64,000 bases of DNA. It comes from Fennellomyces sp. T-0311. Taxonomy: Eukaryota; Mucoromycota; Mucoromycetes; Mucorales; Lichtheimiaceae. The number at the start of each line of letters is the position of its first letter. Within the stretch, counting starts at the first letter, position 1. Positions 1-12,290 of this stretch are shown here, piece after piece. The notes beneath the pieces are model-generated. The model was not told the origin of the DNA. It did not search any database and saw only the letters and a list, made by a program, of their open reading frames with translations. The translations under genes were made by a program, and so were the position numbers. The stretch is taken from the NCBI GenBank assembly GCA_025266875.1, contig JALLLT010000008.1, positions 558,001 through 622,000 on the forward strand. Reading direction: 5' to 3'.

Positions 1-240
1 GTAGCCGAAAAGAAATAACCAATTTGACAGGCGAAAGGAAAAACTTCGCGGCCCATGTGATCCGATTCTTGTTTCCACAGAAAAGTATCGAAGGGTAACC
101 CACCCCCCAGCACGCGAACTCTCGTGACGAAAAAAGATGCATGATGTAATGCCTCTATTTAAATGCAACCGACATTTCGTTTCATTACTGCCACTGTCTT
201 TTTACAAATTGTTTATCCACTCCCCCTAGAAAAAAAAAAC
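1..240. other. 5' flank of the DAG kinase gene
   Basis: Non-coding stretch before the first gene. It becomes pyrimidine-rich just upstream of the chosen ATG at 241. An alternative in-frame ATG at 163 would add 26 residues, but that stretch looks non-coding, so it is treated as leader. No clear core promoter element was identified. Confidence 0.4.
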
Positions 241-2091
241 ATGCCTTCGTCGCTTGTTTTCCCATCACCGTTAGAAACTGACCCGGCCATGCTTCGCAGT
301 GATGCCTTCATTCCTGCCTTCAAGCGGCCACCCTTAAAAAAAGCACCGTCAGGTAAAGCACAAGAGAACTACACACCAATGCGAGCTTATTCCCGATTAA
401 CCTTCTTTTTTTATCTTTAAGGATTGATTATCGAAGAAAGCCAAGGCGACGTCTCGCCCATAACAACCGACTCCATGTCCACAACCGACAACTCTACTGC
501 ATGGACACCACCCCCTGCGAGACCTGTACATCATCTACGTATCAACACATCGGTTCGATTCGAAGATACGGACTACGAAAGCAAGCCAAGCATTTACTTG
601 TTCATTTTCGTCAACCCACTCTCTGGTGACCAAAAGGGCAATGATCTGGTCCATTTACCTATTCAACACTTTCGATTGCGACGTCTGCCTCAAGTCCAAG
701 TCGAAATTCACAATATACTCGACAAGGACGATCGCGAAGCTGGTATTGCTCGCATCAAACTTGTTCAGTCAATGGTGAAATCGGGCCAAATTCCACCCAT
801 TCCGCAAGGCCATCTTGCCCCTGCCGTGAGTCAGCGCCACATCCAGGTGTGGAGCGCAGGTGGCGACGGCACCGTCATGAGCGTCGTCGAAATGCTGCGT
901 GGCGTCGATTTCGATGATATCTTTTTTTCGTGTATGTATTTTGTGCTGGTGTATTCTTGCAACCATGCCAACATGTATTGAAAATAGGCATTGCTCTTGG
1001 CACCGGCAACGATTTCAGCCAAGTTTTGGGATGGGGTCGCACGATCCCGCACCGAGATATTCTTGGCCAAGGTCTACATAATCTCGAAGAACTTGTTACC
1101 GAGCGGTTGGAACGTTCGGATGCCGCACGACTCGATCTGTGGGAGGTCGAAATGACAGCCCATCCATCCGGATACGTTAAAGTGGCCGGACCCGATCGTG
1201 ACGATGGACACGATGTATCCGAAGTCAGACCACCGGAATACCGCAACCGGCATCAATCGCTTACCCGGAAAATGTCCAATTACATGTCCATCGGTGTCCA
1301 AGGCTACGTCGGTAGCGGTTTCGAAAAGCACCGCGCGGGTAATAGGCTTGCCAACATGATGGTCTACACCATTGAAAGCGCCAAATGGGTCTTTTGGCGA
1401 AAATTTCCTCCTGTCACCAGCTTTATTGAAAAGATCACCCAAAATGGCGAAACGGTGCTGCAAGTCCCTCATCCACGACAGAAACAAGACGATGACGACG
1501 ACGACTCGTTACCCCACATGACAAAGCACCCAATCGACTTTGTGATTCAAAACATTCCGCATATCTGGTAAGAATTACAAAACATTGCTTTTTTTTCCTG
1601 CAAGAACAAAACGTTGCTGACTTTTTTTGCGCAGGGGCCGCGAAGTTGACCTTTGGGGTGAAGCAAAGTCCGGCTTGGAAGTCGTGCGAAACCGTTCAGG
1701 CGCTACAGATCCAGCCACATGGAGTCCTCAACGTGCCAATGATGGTCGTATGGAAATTATGGTCATCCAGTCCATGTTCAGCTATCTCAAGAAACTGGCG
1801 AATTTCCGACAACATGTGTCACGCATCGGCCAATTCGGCGCCCCCTTTGAGATTGTGTTTCGCGCTCCTCAAGACAACAAAAACAAATATTCCAGATTTA
1901 CGACCAACCGCTACGAGCGCGACAATGTGATTGGTATCATGGCGGATGGTGAATTTATCGTCATGAAAGATCCAAAGTCGCTCAAGTTTAACCGATTCGC
2001 ACAAATTTGGGCATTGGGCCGAGACGACCATATTAACAAGGGTCGCCTGGTTCTAGACGAGCAAGCATCTGCCTCCTCGACATTACATTAA
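241..2091 (+). CDS. Diacylglycerol kinase (catalytic plus accessory domain)
   Basis: Four exons: 241-352, 422-931, 988-1567, 1635-2091, giving 552 residues. All three introns (69, 56 and 67 bp) are GT-AG and keep frame. The product should phosphorylate diacylglycerol to phosphatidic acid using ATP. Evidence is the glycine-rich nucleotide motif SAGGDGTV near residue 183, the following IALGTGNDFS motif (split by intron 2), and a C-terminal accessory domain with MSIGVQGYVGSGFE and MAGDG-like segments. No N-terminal C1 zinc fingers or EF hands are visible, so it is a short fungal-type enzyme rather than an animal DGK with regulatory modules. The aspartate run DDDDDD near residue 410 lies in a linker. 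It converges on SNW1 with about 330 bp between the stops. Family assignment is firm; the exact start is less so. Confidence 0.88.
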
Positions 2092-2417
2092 TTTTCTTTC
2101 AACTCTTTTGACCTTGTATATACGTAAATACCCTGCTTCTTCCTTTTAATCTCGTACTTAATATTACACTTAATTTTGCATCACCATTTATCTGTACTTC
2201 ATCCCATCCTATCTATCCCTTATTACACCGCATCCCATCCTTTTACCGCCGCACTTGTCATGAGGATTACACAATCCCCGTTCCCAAAAGTGCTTCACTT
2301 TATACGGTTAAACCTATCATCACTATGCTGTTACCCAACACCGTTCATATGATGACTTTTTTTTTATGTATTCTTGCGTAGAAATGTCGTTATAACGTAA
2401 AAAAAAATAATGTATGA

Positions 2418-4499
2418 TTAAGCTCGTCTTTTGCCTTTGCGGTCCTCTTCCTCATCATCTGATGTTGCCTTTCTCTTGCCCTGCTTAGCCTTGTTCAAGA
2501 ACGTGTCCAAACCGAATACGTCCTCCTTGGGTGCTGAGCGCGCCGTCATGGTTTCCTTTTCGAATTCAACAGGGCCACTGGAACCGGCACCATCACCTTC
2601 AGCTCCTGAGAATCCCTTGCGGTTCATTCCAAATTTATCTTGCTTGATGCTGTTTTCCAAATCTGCGGCTTCTGAGTCACCTAGAATATCAGAATCCTGG
2701 TTTCCGCGGAATCTGTAGATCGACGAGGATGTTTGGTTGAACAGAGGCTTGTCGTACAGACTGTAAGCTAATAAACAGTGTAGCTTAGCAACATTGAATC
2801 GTAGATAAATAAATAAAAAAACATGACAACTTACATTCATCATCCTTGAACCCGGAACCGATACCTTCTGACTGGTTGAACAGGCGTGCATCAAACATGC
2901 TATCTTTGCTCATCGAAGGCTTGGCAAGGCCCAATGCAATCTTCTCGGAAATGTCACGCCCTTGTTCACTATAAAGTTATGCGCATTAGTTGGGTAACAT
3001 GGGGGAGAAAATGAAAACGTTTGGTTCTTACCGAGCGAGGTGCTTGGCCTTGGCCTCTGTACCCATTCGACTCATACGCAGTTCACGTTCTCTTTGCTTT
3101 TGCCGTTCTCGTCGCAATCGGTCACGTTCACGTGCATTTTGATCATCCTCCTCACCATCTTTTCGGGACGATCGCCGTGAGACTTCGCGATCACTCTCCT
3201 CGCTTTCGCTTGCAGATCCGGATCCGGACTCATCTGTAGAATCATAATCGGGCATCAGCGAAGCAGCTGTAGGTCGGTTGGATGGAGGAGCGACACCACT
3301 ATTAGCGGCAACGGATGGCTTGAGCCCAGCTCTATTGATTGATTGAGTGAGTAACCGATACATTATAGAAACAAATAAAGAACCCATTACCTCTCTTCGC
3401 GTGCCTTTTGTGCCAAATCTCGCAGCTTTTCCTCCTCAGCATCCTTTTGCTTCTGGGCCAGCTTTTGCTGCATGAGATTTCTTTGTCGCACTTCCTCGCG
3501 AGCGTGACGATCGGCGGCATACAAAGCCTCGGAGAACTTTGCAAAGTTATCGTTGATTGTGATTTCCTGCAAGCCACGACCGTCGGCGGCCAATCGCTTG
3601 TCCAGAGGGATGGTGTAACCCTTGGTATTCTTCCAGTTGGAGATGCAAGGAGGAATGACCCACTCTGCCTGTTCCTTGGCAGTGAGCTTTCTTGGCGGCG
3701 AGTGCATGACGGGTGCGGGTGGTGATGGCGGGCCCCGCGGGATCTTTTTGTGTTTGAAGCTTGGCGGCTCCATAGGATCGGACGGGGCATCGACCATGCG
3801 AATGATACGTTGTTTCGCTCCACCATTAAAGTTGTCGTTGGCCAAGTTGGCAGCTGGAGTGTAACGGATATACGTAGGATCCTTGTTGGTACCACCTGTT
3901 GCTCGCACCACATTCTTTGGTTGTGCGGCTTTGATTTTGGTGTTTACAATCTTTTCCAATGCAAGCTTTGTCTTTTCCGCAACACTCATTACTTCTTCCT
4001 CCCCAGGTCGATCCATGGCAATCTTTTCGACATCGACATCCTTGCGTTCTTTGAGTGGCACCATATCCTTGAGTGACGAATGGATAATTCGATCGTCGTC
4101 GTGACCTTGACGTGCAATTTCGTCGTATTTGACATTGCCATCCGCATCCACTTGGAGTGTCAATGCACCGCCGCTACGTTCGCCTTTTCGATCGTCTTTT
4201 TTGCGCCCCATATCCAGCGGATATTGAGCAATATGGATTTCGGGAAATGCGCCGCCATTGCCAAAATCTTCGTGCGTTCGTGGACGATAATTTTTACGTT
4301 GACCGTATGGTGGGATGTGGGCGCTGCGTGTCGAAATTAACTGATTTACTTTCTTTTCATATTGAGGGGTGGATGAGGATGGTGACGATTGCACCGAATG
4401 CCGAGGCTTTGGCAGTAAGCTGGGCAAATAAAACAGATTAACTCCATTGATCTCGTAAAGATTTCACTTGTTTTTTATTTACCTTGAAAGGGTTGCCAT
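2418..4499 (-). CDS. SNW1: SNW/SKIP domain spliceosome protein (Prp45/SNW1)
   Basis: Five exons on the minus strand: 4483-4499, 3391-4419, 3032-3331, 2835-2968, 2418-2767; 609 residues. The first exon is only 17 bp (MATLS plus two bases). The SNW domain is clear, with the signature SNWKNTKGYTIPLDKR near residue 265, preceded by proline-rich sequence and followed by a long charged helix. A Ser/Asp/Glu-rich stretch follows near residues 375-400, then an Arg/Lys/Glu-rich helix, and the tail ends in basic residues GKRRA. Family members are core spliceosome components (the NineTeen-complex-associated Prp45 in yeast) and transcription co-regulators in animals, acting in the nucleus. Length and architecture are normal for the family. 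Confidence 0.93.
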
Positions 4500-4696
4500 T
4501 ACAATGTAAAGTAGAAAGAGTGCAGACGCTTTCGTTACAAATCGCCGCTAACCAATTTTTCACACTCAGAGCTTTGACTTTTGGGTATTGATTGGTTAAA
4601 CTGCATTGTTTAAAAAAGTGAATAGCGTTTTTCTATCTAAACTATATAGAATATACAGGATACTTGTCCCAGCAAAACTGAGTGTCTTTGTCGTGT

Positions 4697-5122
4697 CTAA
4701 CAGCAACAACAATCCTCGCAACAACAGAACAAACATAGTGCCGCTAATCTGCAGAATGTAAACAAACGTTGAATGGCGTGGGATAACGCGCAAAAGGGGA
4801 TGTCAAACTTACAAACCACAACAACATCCATGCGGGTGTTCACAACAGCTTGGTTGGTATCCGTAATAGGGTGGTGGAGGAGGAGCTGGATATGGTCCTG
4901 CCATAGGTGGAGGTGGTACAGTTCCGGGTTGTCCCATCATAGGCGGCACAGCTTTCCCGAAGAAATCCAACAATAAACAGACATGAAAAAAAATAATCTC
5001 AAGTGCTTACCTGCTGTAGCAGCAAATGGAGCTGGTTGTGCAGGATAATAAGGTGTTGCTCCAGGTGTCATCATTGTGCCTGCAGGAGGAAAAGTCGTAT
5101 TCATCGGTGGTGGTATTGACAT
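4697..5122 (-). CDS. Small proline/cysteine-rich CYSTM-like membrane protein
   Basis: Three exons: 5011-5122, 4813-4951, 4697-4748; 100 residues. Exon 1 encodes a Pro/Thr/Ala-rich N-terminus (MSIPPPMNTTFPPAG), and exon 2 continues Pro/Tyr/Gly-rich (PPPPPYYGYQPS). Exon 2 could end at an in-frame TAA, but that TAA lies inside a perfect gtaagt donor. Splicing to the acceptor ctgcag at 4749 gives the C-terminus GCCCGLLAALCLFCCCEDC and then CCC-stop. A short hydrophobic core flanked by cysteines after a Pro/Gly/Tyr-rich head is the layout of the cysteine-rich transmembrane module (CYSTM) family. That family comprises tail-anchored plasma-membrane proteins linked to stress tolerance in fungi and plants. 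The family call rests on this layout, not on a search. Confidence 0.72.
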
Positions 5123-6480
5123 TGTGCGCGGCAATAAATATTAAAGGGTATAACGTCGGAAGGAAGTCTACTTCAAATGAATTTACTACTCAGTTAGATC
5201 TTGACATGTATAAACTTACTGTAGAGTTATCACTGGTAAAAGAAGAAAGAGATAATAAGAAAAAAAAAGATAACCGTGCAAAAAGGAAGAGAGCCAGCAA
5301 GCAAGTTAAAAAAGACCAAGACAGATGACGCTTTGTTTATGCTCTATATTTATAGTATAGCGCGAATAACCCATGATCGGATTTGGTGAACAATGAAAGC
5401 CTTGAGCACATGCTATTGATGTAGGGCATATTTGAATATGCTGGTCAGTCACCTTGCGTTCTAGCAGAAAGGAGCTACTTTCTAGAAAGGAACTATAATA
5501 ATCAATAGGTTGAGAATCTCTGATCATCTAGGCTACAAATTAATGCTACCGGTCAGATTACTACGTATGACTATGTTTTTTTCCACGCACCTCCTGAATA
5601 ATTCTAGTTATCCTGCTAGATCTTTTGATACACCTATGCATCAGTCCATCCATCAGAACGTTGACCAATCCGTTTGGATCGTGTGCGTGAACTCTCTTTG
5701 ACCTGTCAAACACCAATTAGCAATCATAGCTTTGACTTGCCAAAAAAAAGTTTATCTCTTGTTTTTTTTCACGAATAATCTATACAAACTTTTAGAACCA
5801 ATGGTAATCATAGCGTCCTGTCATCGCCAGGAAATCAGTGCGACCCAACGGTTTCCGAAATTGTCGATTTGTTTATATTGCTTCTTAGCAAAGCTGAGCA
5901 ATTTTTTTTTGAATGGGACCCCTTCTTGCTCAGCTCGCTGACAAAGTTTGGGTACGTACTATTTTTTCTGGGTGCTGACCAAACCTCGCAATATTATTAC
6001 GTTAGCTGTATGAGCGCGCCTACTATACATGCCTTTTCCGTATTGCGTTATAAAAAGAATGCTAGTAAGCTACTGTCACTTCATTTTTTTAAGGTTTCGG
6101 TCTGAATAATTGTTTATACCAAACATCTTTTGGCGATCCTTATACACAAAATCTGGATAAAATAATCTGATTTGGCATAACCTCTTTGATTCGTGCGGTC
6201 TAATCCAGCAACGACTCCAACTTTTCTTTTCATTTCCTTTCAAAACTCTTTTTGGTATTTTACCGCCGTTAACATTGTGCTTTTTTTTGTGTGTGTAAAG
6301 TAATGTACTGCGAGGTAATTTTCGGTTTTACCATCTGTTTTGGTAGCAGCCTCAGCGGCGAGTGTGGCTTATGTCACACAAGACGATTAGATTATGCATG
6401 AACGTTTAAGGAAGGTGACAAAGGCTTGTCATTGTTATTCAGCATGATGTACGAGGACATCATGCTTTCGGATACACTTT
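5123..6480. other. Intergenic, no gene recognised
   Basis: About 1.36 kb between the CYSTM-like gene and the decayed ODC copy. Only short, low-complexity, AT-rich reading frames occur on both strands, with no recognisable domain and no convincing splice sites. Homopolymer T runs are frequent. Confidence 0.5.
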
Positions 6481-8071
6481 TTATGGAACGTCCAAAGTGT
6501 TCGTATGATAAAACTTGGCTTTCTCAAATCCGTTGAAACCAGAAGCGCCAGCAGGTGCATATGCCCCTGCATTTTCACTATAAAGCCAGTGGCCGATATT
6601 TAGCAACGGAAACTGCTCTTCCTCGACAACACAATCGCGTGGACAGCACGTTGGGAACCGAAAGCTGGACTTGTACATTTTTTCCTTCAATTGACGACCA
6701 TGGCAGTACGTGCCCTCTTTCTTCAGTTTTTTTTTTTTTACACTTTTGATAAATTGTCAGTTGAATACAGATTATTATATAAGTACTCGTAAGGGATATT
6801 TGAAAATCTCCAGCCTTGGTAGCAGAAAGGACCCATAGACACCTTTGCTCATATAGTCTTTTGAAAACGATATATTGTCAATCCTTGTCAAATATTGGTA
6901 AATATAGGAATTACTTACACATAATCTTTTGCTCGCTATCGATGTTACCGTTGATTCTTCGTACCGGATTGGCATCAACATCTTCTCCCGGTAATATGAT
7001 ACGACGTACAATAAACTTGGTACATAAAGTGTAACCTGTGGCAACATAGTACCGTCCAGGTTCCGCAATTACGCGCACAGCCGGTGGAAGCATTTCATCA
7101 ACGGCTGATCCAAGTACTTTCGCAGTCTTTTCGAATGTTATACCATGCTCATTGGCAAGGAATTTAGAAAACCCTCCACCAACATCAAGTAGTGTGAAAT
7201 TGAACCCCATTACTTTTCCCTGATCAAATACATGTCGGGCACCAAGCATTGCATCATAAAATGCACGTTCATCTGTGCATCCACTCCCAAAGCGGAAACT
7301 AAGTATCAAAATTCACGGTCAGCATCTCTTTTTTTCTCTACAATCAATCGTTTACGTAGCACTAGACCTTACGCCAACAACGTTTAACTCTAGCTTTTTC
7401 GCCACCCGCAACAATCGCGGAATTGTATTTGGTGGTGCGCCATATTTACCACCGAGTTTCATCCCTGATTTGGAATCATCCACTAGCATACGCAGTACGA
7501 GTTTTGCATTGGGATAAATGTTCTTGATCTTGTAAAGCTCATCCTCGTTATCAAATGCCATTAGAGCCACGTTTGTTTTGAGCGGCGTATCATACAAAGG
7601 AAGGTTGCTTGCATGGTTGGGCGTAAATAATACGGTTCGGATCTATCCCTCGATTTAAAACCAGTTGCAGCTCGCGCAATCAAATCCGATTCCAAGTGAT
7701 GCCAAATATTCCGCAGTTTCTGGATTGGTGTTGCATTTGGCTGCTATGTTATACCATGGTTTTTTTTTTTAGGTCAAAGTGATCATGCTACTGCAACAGC
7801 TTACGATAAAAAGGCTCGATTCTTGGTAGTAGCTTTTTCCACTTCAAGTGTTGACGATATATTTCTCCCAGATCCCCGACATAGAATGAGTTTTCTTGGT
7901 CGACATTGCACGCTGTAGCCGCTGATATTTCATCGAGATTTTGTTTTATAACGTCTTTTACGCTCCCTTTGTAGATATTTTTTCTATATATTAAGAGATT
8001 AGCATTGTCCGACAACTACGCGATTATACATTGGGAGCCATGCAAGGCTGTTAAAACTTACCAAGATGCAT
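6481..8071 (-). pseudogene. Decayed ornithine-decarboxylase-like gene (left tandem copy)
   Basis: Minus-strand copy with the exon order of the intact paralogue at 9235-10838, including the same 10-bp first exon (8062-8071, encoding MHL). Recognisable pieces are the N-terminal exon, LASLGIGFDCAS, AFDNEDELYKIKNIYP, LDVGGGFSKF, the EPGRYYV phosphate-binding loop, and the C-terminal PTCCPRDCV segment ending near 6481. Disabling changes lie around 7590-7680: a short deletion after the FDCAS motif, a premature TGA where the paralogue has Arg, and an extra A in the run before the VALMAFDNEDEL stretch. The region equivalent to the NEG of the paralogue reads SKG. Exon 2 may also be off by one base in an A run near 7978. 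The gene therefore cannot make a full enzyme. Several separate lesions argue against a single sequencing error. Confidence 0.8.
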
Positions 8072-9234
8072 CGCTTGGATTTAATGTCGGTACAAAACCA
8101 GTACATACATCTGCTTTTATAGTAAATCGGCCAAAAAAATGCCCATGAACTTTTAGTCTAGTGACTCAGATAAGATCAACAAAAGAAATCCCTATCAGTT
8201 TGGATACATGCAGTGCACGTGTATATTTCGACGGAACTCACATAGAGAATGGTAGTATACATGTCATGGGAACAAGCAGTCGGTACTAGAGCAAAGCTAT
8301 ACAAGCAATGAACAGACGATAGATTTTGTTAAAACAGCTGGATGTACATGTGCAACTTGGCTTTCGTATATGGTACACGTATCTTTTTTTCATAGAGCAA
8401 GTTTGATATTCATTCCCAGGACTGGCAAAAATTATCCTTGAGAAGGATATACTGTGGAATACTAGCCAAAAAAACCTGTAAGGTACCTATACCAACAGAT
8501 AAGGACGTGGAACGCTATTGATTTTTCAGTGTAATTTTGAATAGTTGGTCGGCCACTTTGGGACGTACAGAAGGAGGAACTTTGTCTACCATTCTAACCA
8601 TGTAACTCTATACAAACCATTGTAGTTGTCAAGTATTTTGGCTCGATCGATAATATCAGATGAGCCTGTTGTTGGTTCGGGAGAGCACTTTGATATCTAC
8701 ATAGGGATCTTCCATCACGCGTATGAATACTTAAGCAGTGAAGTTGTTATCTTTCTCAAAAGCTATAAACGCGTACTAATACATATTATAGAGCAGCGTC
8801 TTGTAACCTATCTGCAATCGTAAAAATATGTATGCTGCAGACTTATGCAGTTTCTCACACCTTGCTATTAGAGTCTGCACTAATATTTTAGTGCGTTCAT
8901 ATATGACTTCAAATATCATAGTAGTTCTGAGTGATATTTTTAATATGGGCTTTGTAAAGTCTACAGTTAACAGACTATACATACCTTAATGGTCGTTGTT
9001 GACAGAAGAATCATTGCTTTCTCATACTTTTATATATGTGTAATAAAAATTATAGTTTTCAGTAACATGAAGCATATACGAGAAGAGTTCTCTGATGTTA
9101 CTCATCCACATATATAGAAGTGAGCACATATTGGGAAAACTCGACCTCACACGCATTCACGACATCACATTGTTTATCAAACGCTTTTTATGCACTAATC
9201 CTGTATTTAATATAACACATATGTAGCTTTACAA
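8072..9234. other. Intergenic spacer between the tandem ODC-like copies
   Basis: About 1.16 kb, AT-rich, with no supported reading frame. It presumably holds the promoter of the decayed copy and the 3' end of the intact copy. No repeats recognised. Confidence 0.45.
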
Positions 9235-10838
9235 TTACACATTGAAGGTGTTGGTATGGATAACTTTGGCCTTACTGAACCCGTTAAAATTAGACGCACC
9301 AGCTGCGACATACGCTCCTGCATTCTCGAAATAGAGCCAATCACCAATGTTTAGCAACGGTAAGTTATGCTCTGGAATGACACAATCATATGGACAGCAT
9401 GTTGGACCCCATATACTGCATTGATAGCCTTTTCCCTTGATGTCGCTGCCGTAATAATAAACATCATCCTTCGCTAGCACTTTTTTTTATCGAGTATAAG
9501 TAATCAGAATTTGTTAAAAGTAGCCAATAGTGAATATTTACCTCGTAAGTGAATTGCTGGAGGATCAAGGACAGGTAACAGGAAAGATCCATAAAATCCT
9601 TCATTGATGTAATCTTTATGAAAAAAAAAGCCAGTATTAGTTTTACGTTTCTCAGCATAGTGCATCAAAGAAGAATAGCTCTTACACATTAGCTTCTGCT
9701 TGTCTCCGTCGTGATTGGACATTTGAGTTGAATTCCTAGCATCACGATCTTCGTCTGGTAATATGATTCGGCGTCCGATGATGCTGGTGCATAGAGTATA
9801 CGCGGTAGTTACATAATACCTCCCAGGTTCAGCAATCACGCGTACAGATGGTGGAAACATGGTATCAACGGCCGGTCCAAGTACTGCAGCTACCTTCTCA
9901 AATGTCCCGCCACGAGTGACACTTGCTTCAGGGAATCCTCCACCAACATCAAGTAGCGTAAAATCAAACCCCATTGCTTCTCCTTGATCAAACACATGAC
10001 GAGCGCCCACGACTGCGTCATAAAATGCATTCTCGTCTGAACATCCGCTCCCAACATGGAAACTAAACAAATGCACCGTCAGCACGCATCGTCTCCTTTA
10101 TGACTCCTCTAGTGTATACCTCACGCCAACAACATTTAGCTCCAGTTCCTTGGCGACGTGCAACAAATGCGAGATTGCGCTTGCTGATGCACCGTATTTG
10201 CGTCCTAGTTTTAGATCTGACTTGGAGTCATCCACTAGCATACGCAAGACAAGTTTTGCATCGGGATAGATTTTTTTGATCTTGTAAAGTTCGTCCTCGT
10301 TATCGAATGTCATCAATGCCACGTTGTTCTGAGATGCGTAACGTAAAAACGAAGGTTGCTTGCAAGGTTGTGCATAAATGATACGACTTGGATCCACACC
10401 CAGATTTAGTACTTGTTCAATCTCACTTTTGCTCGCGCAATCGAATCCAATCCCAAGTGATGCCAAGTATCTGACTGCTACTGGATCAGGGTTACATTTG
10501 ATAGCTAGAAGTATATAATTAATTGACATGTCTGTTTTGCTAGAGTAGTAGTGACTTACCATAGAATGGCTCAATCCTTGGCAACAGATTCTTCCATTTT
10601 AAATGTTGACGATGCAGCTCGCCTAGGTCCCCGACAAAAAATGCATTCTCATTGTCAAAGTCATCTATTTTCTGCGCTGATATGTCACCAAGCCTTTGTT
10701 CAATAACTTGTTTCACCGTATCCTTAAGGATATGGTCTTCATCTGCGACATGAACGCATTCAAAGTTAGATGTAACTTTTGGTAGGGGCTACTGTCATAA
10801 GCTGATCACCAATGGCAGTATTACTTACTAAGGTGCAT
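9235..10838 (-). CDS. Ornithine decarboxylase-like PLP enzyme (group IV decarboxylase), intact copy
   Basis: Six exons: 10829-10838, 10560-10742, 10120-10504, 9686-10062, 9542-9613, 9235-9479; 423 residues, every junction in frame. The fold-type III decarboxylase hallmarks are present: PLP lysine in FYAIKCNPDP (K67), GVSFHVGSGC, LDVGGGFP, AEPGRYYV, and the active-site cysteine in WGPTC (C370). Eukaryotic ODC makes putrescine, the entry to polyamines, as a cytosolic dimer with residues from both subunits. Two acidic residues that hold the distal amino group of ornithine are changed. The NDG Asp (D332 in animal ODC) is Glu323 in INEGFYGSF, and the Asp after the catalytic Cys (D361) is Cys371 in PTCCPYD. 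Substrate may thus differ from ornithine. No second canonical ODC is in the window. Confidence 0.85.
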
Positions 10839-12290
10839 CTTGTCAAAAATGCTTAGTAAAAAAAATGTAAGGAAGTACACTTTTATAGTACTTTTATATA
10901 TTGGATTTAGGCATATGAAGGTTTATTTGTTGCTTTCCAAGCGACGGAGATTACTGCGTTATGGAAAGTGTGGCGTTATGTCACATACGAATAATACTGC
11001 AAGGAGGCATCGAAATGGATATACGTACAGAGCAGATCTTCAGACGTGACCACGAACAGGGGTGCATCATACATGAGCCGTCAAAGTATACGTATCGATG
11101 ACGCCTAACTGAGTTGGTCTAAAGGCACTTGGTGTAGTTTCATCTTTGATATTGTTTACGATTCCCATTTGATGCTCTTCACATAAATATATACGTGCAT
11201 CCGTCATGACTACGTAGGAATGCAGCATTTGCATTAAGTTTTTCTTTTAAAAAAAAGAATGATCATATCGTCGCAAGTGTTTCATATAATGTCGTTCTAC
11301 ATATCTACGCTCTTCTTTTAATGGCTGAACGATCTTTTATGGCTAAATTCTATTGAGTCTACATGCATACCTACTGGCGATTATTGATCTGGTACTATTA
11401 CGCCACAAAATAGACGAAAGGTGTCATTAAAACGAGTACCCAGAAAGTGTCAAGGAGAACGAAAAAGTATGCATGAATAACTGGGCCAGAATGCGCGACT
11501 GCGGTTTTATGTGCATTTTTATCGACAGACACGTACGTTACCGCTGCATATGCCTGCATAGTATTTCTGACCAGATTATTGCACAGTAGTAATTGAAATC
11601 CACGAGAACAATGGATGCGTCTTTTACTGATTAGGTACGTGAAGGTGAAATATTGAGATGAACAATTTTCTCGGAACCGAGAGCACCTGTCAACAGAAAC
11701 ATGGCATTTTCTTGGTCTCCCGCCTTTTCTACTCGTACTGATCTCCTACTGCTGCTCCGCTGCATAAGTCTAATCAAGATCTCCGTTTTATATTTATATG
11801 GATACTTCAGCCACCTGCACCACCATCATCCCAAGGAATTCTGGATGTAACGATACACCAACAAACGAATGAGGTAACGGATGATATTCTTTCGTTCCCA
11901 GACAGCCATACCCGGATTTTCAGTCGCATGATGCACTCGTGCTTGGAATATTCATGATCATTTGCACTCGTTGATCGTCAAAGCATCGTCGTATGACCTA
12001 ACGACAAAAATGATGCACATCCTGTCCTAAACTACTGATTGAATGAAGTGTCAGAAACATAGACACTGTATGTAGCGTATACTCTAAAGTTGCGCGATGC
12101 GAATAAACTTGATGACTTTGTTTCTACAAATTACGGGAAACAAAATGGCGGAAGAAGGGGGACTTTTTTTGGCGCGCCTCTAATCCACCAACGAGCTCGA
12201 CTAGAGCGTGGATCTTTGAACTACATATGTATGCATAGTAAAGCTCTCCCGTTAAATTTATGCAAGTAAAAACACACTCGTTTTTTCCCT
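10839..12290. other. Intergenic, no gene recognised
   Basis: About 1.45 kb upstream of the intact ODC-like gene. Reading frames are short and without domain features. It includes the promoter side of that gene; no distinct element was identified. Confidence 0.45.

Noticed and set aside
4596..4793. Leucine-rich minus frame near 4.7 kb
   Set aside because: It reads the last exon of the CYSTM-like gene in the wrong frame; the spliced frame gives the cysteine module.
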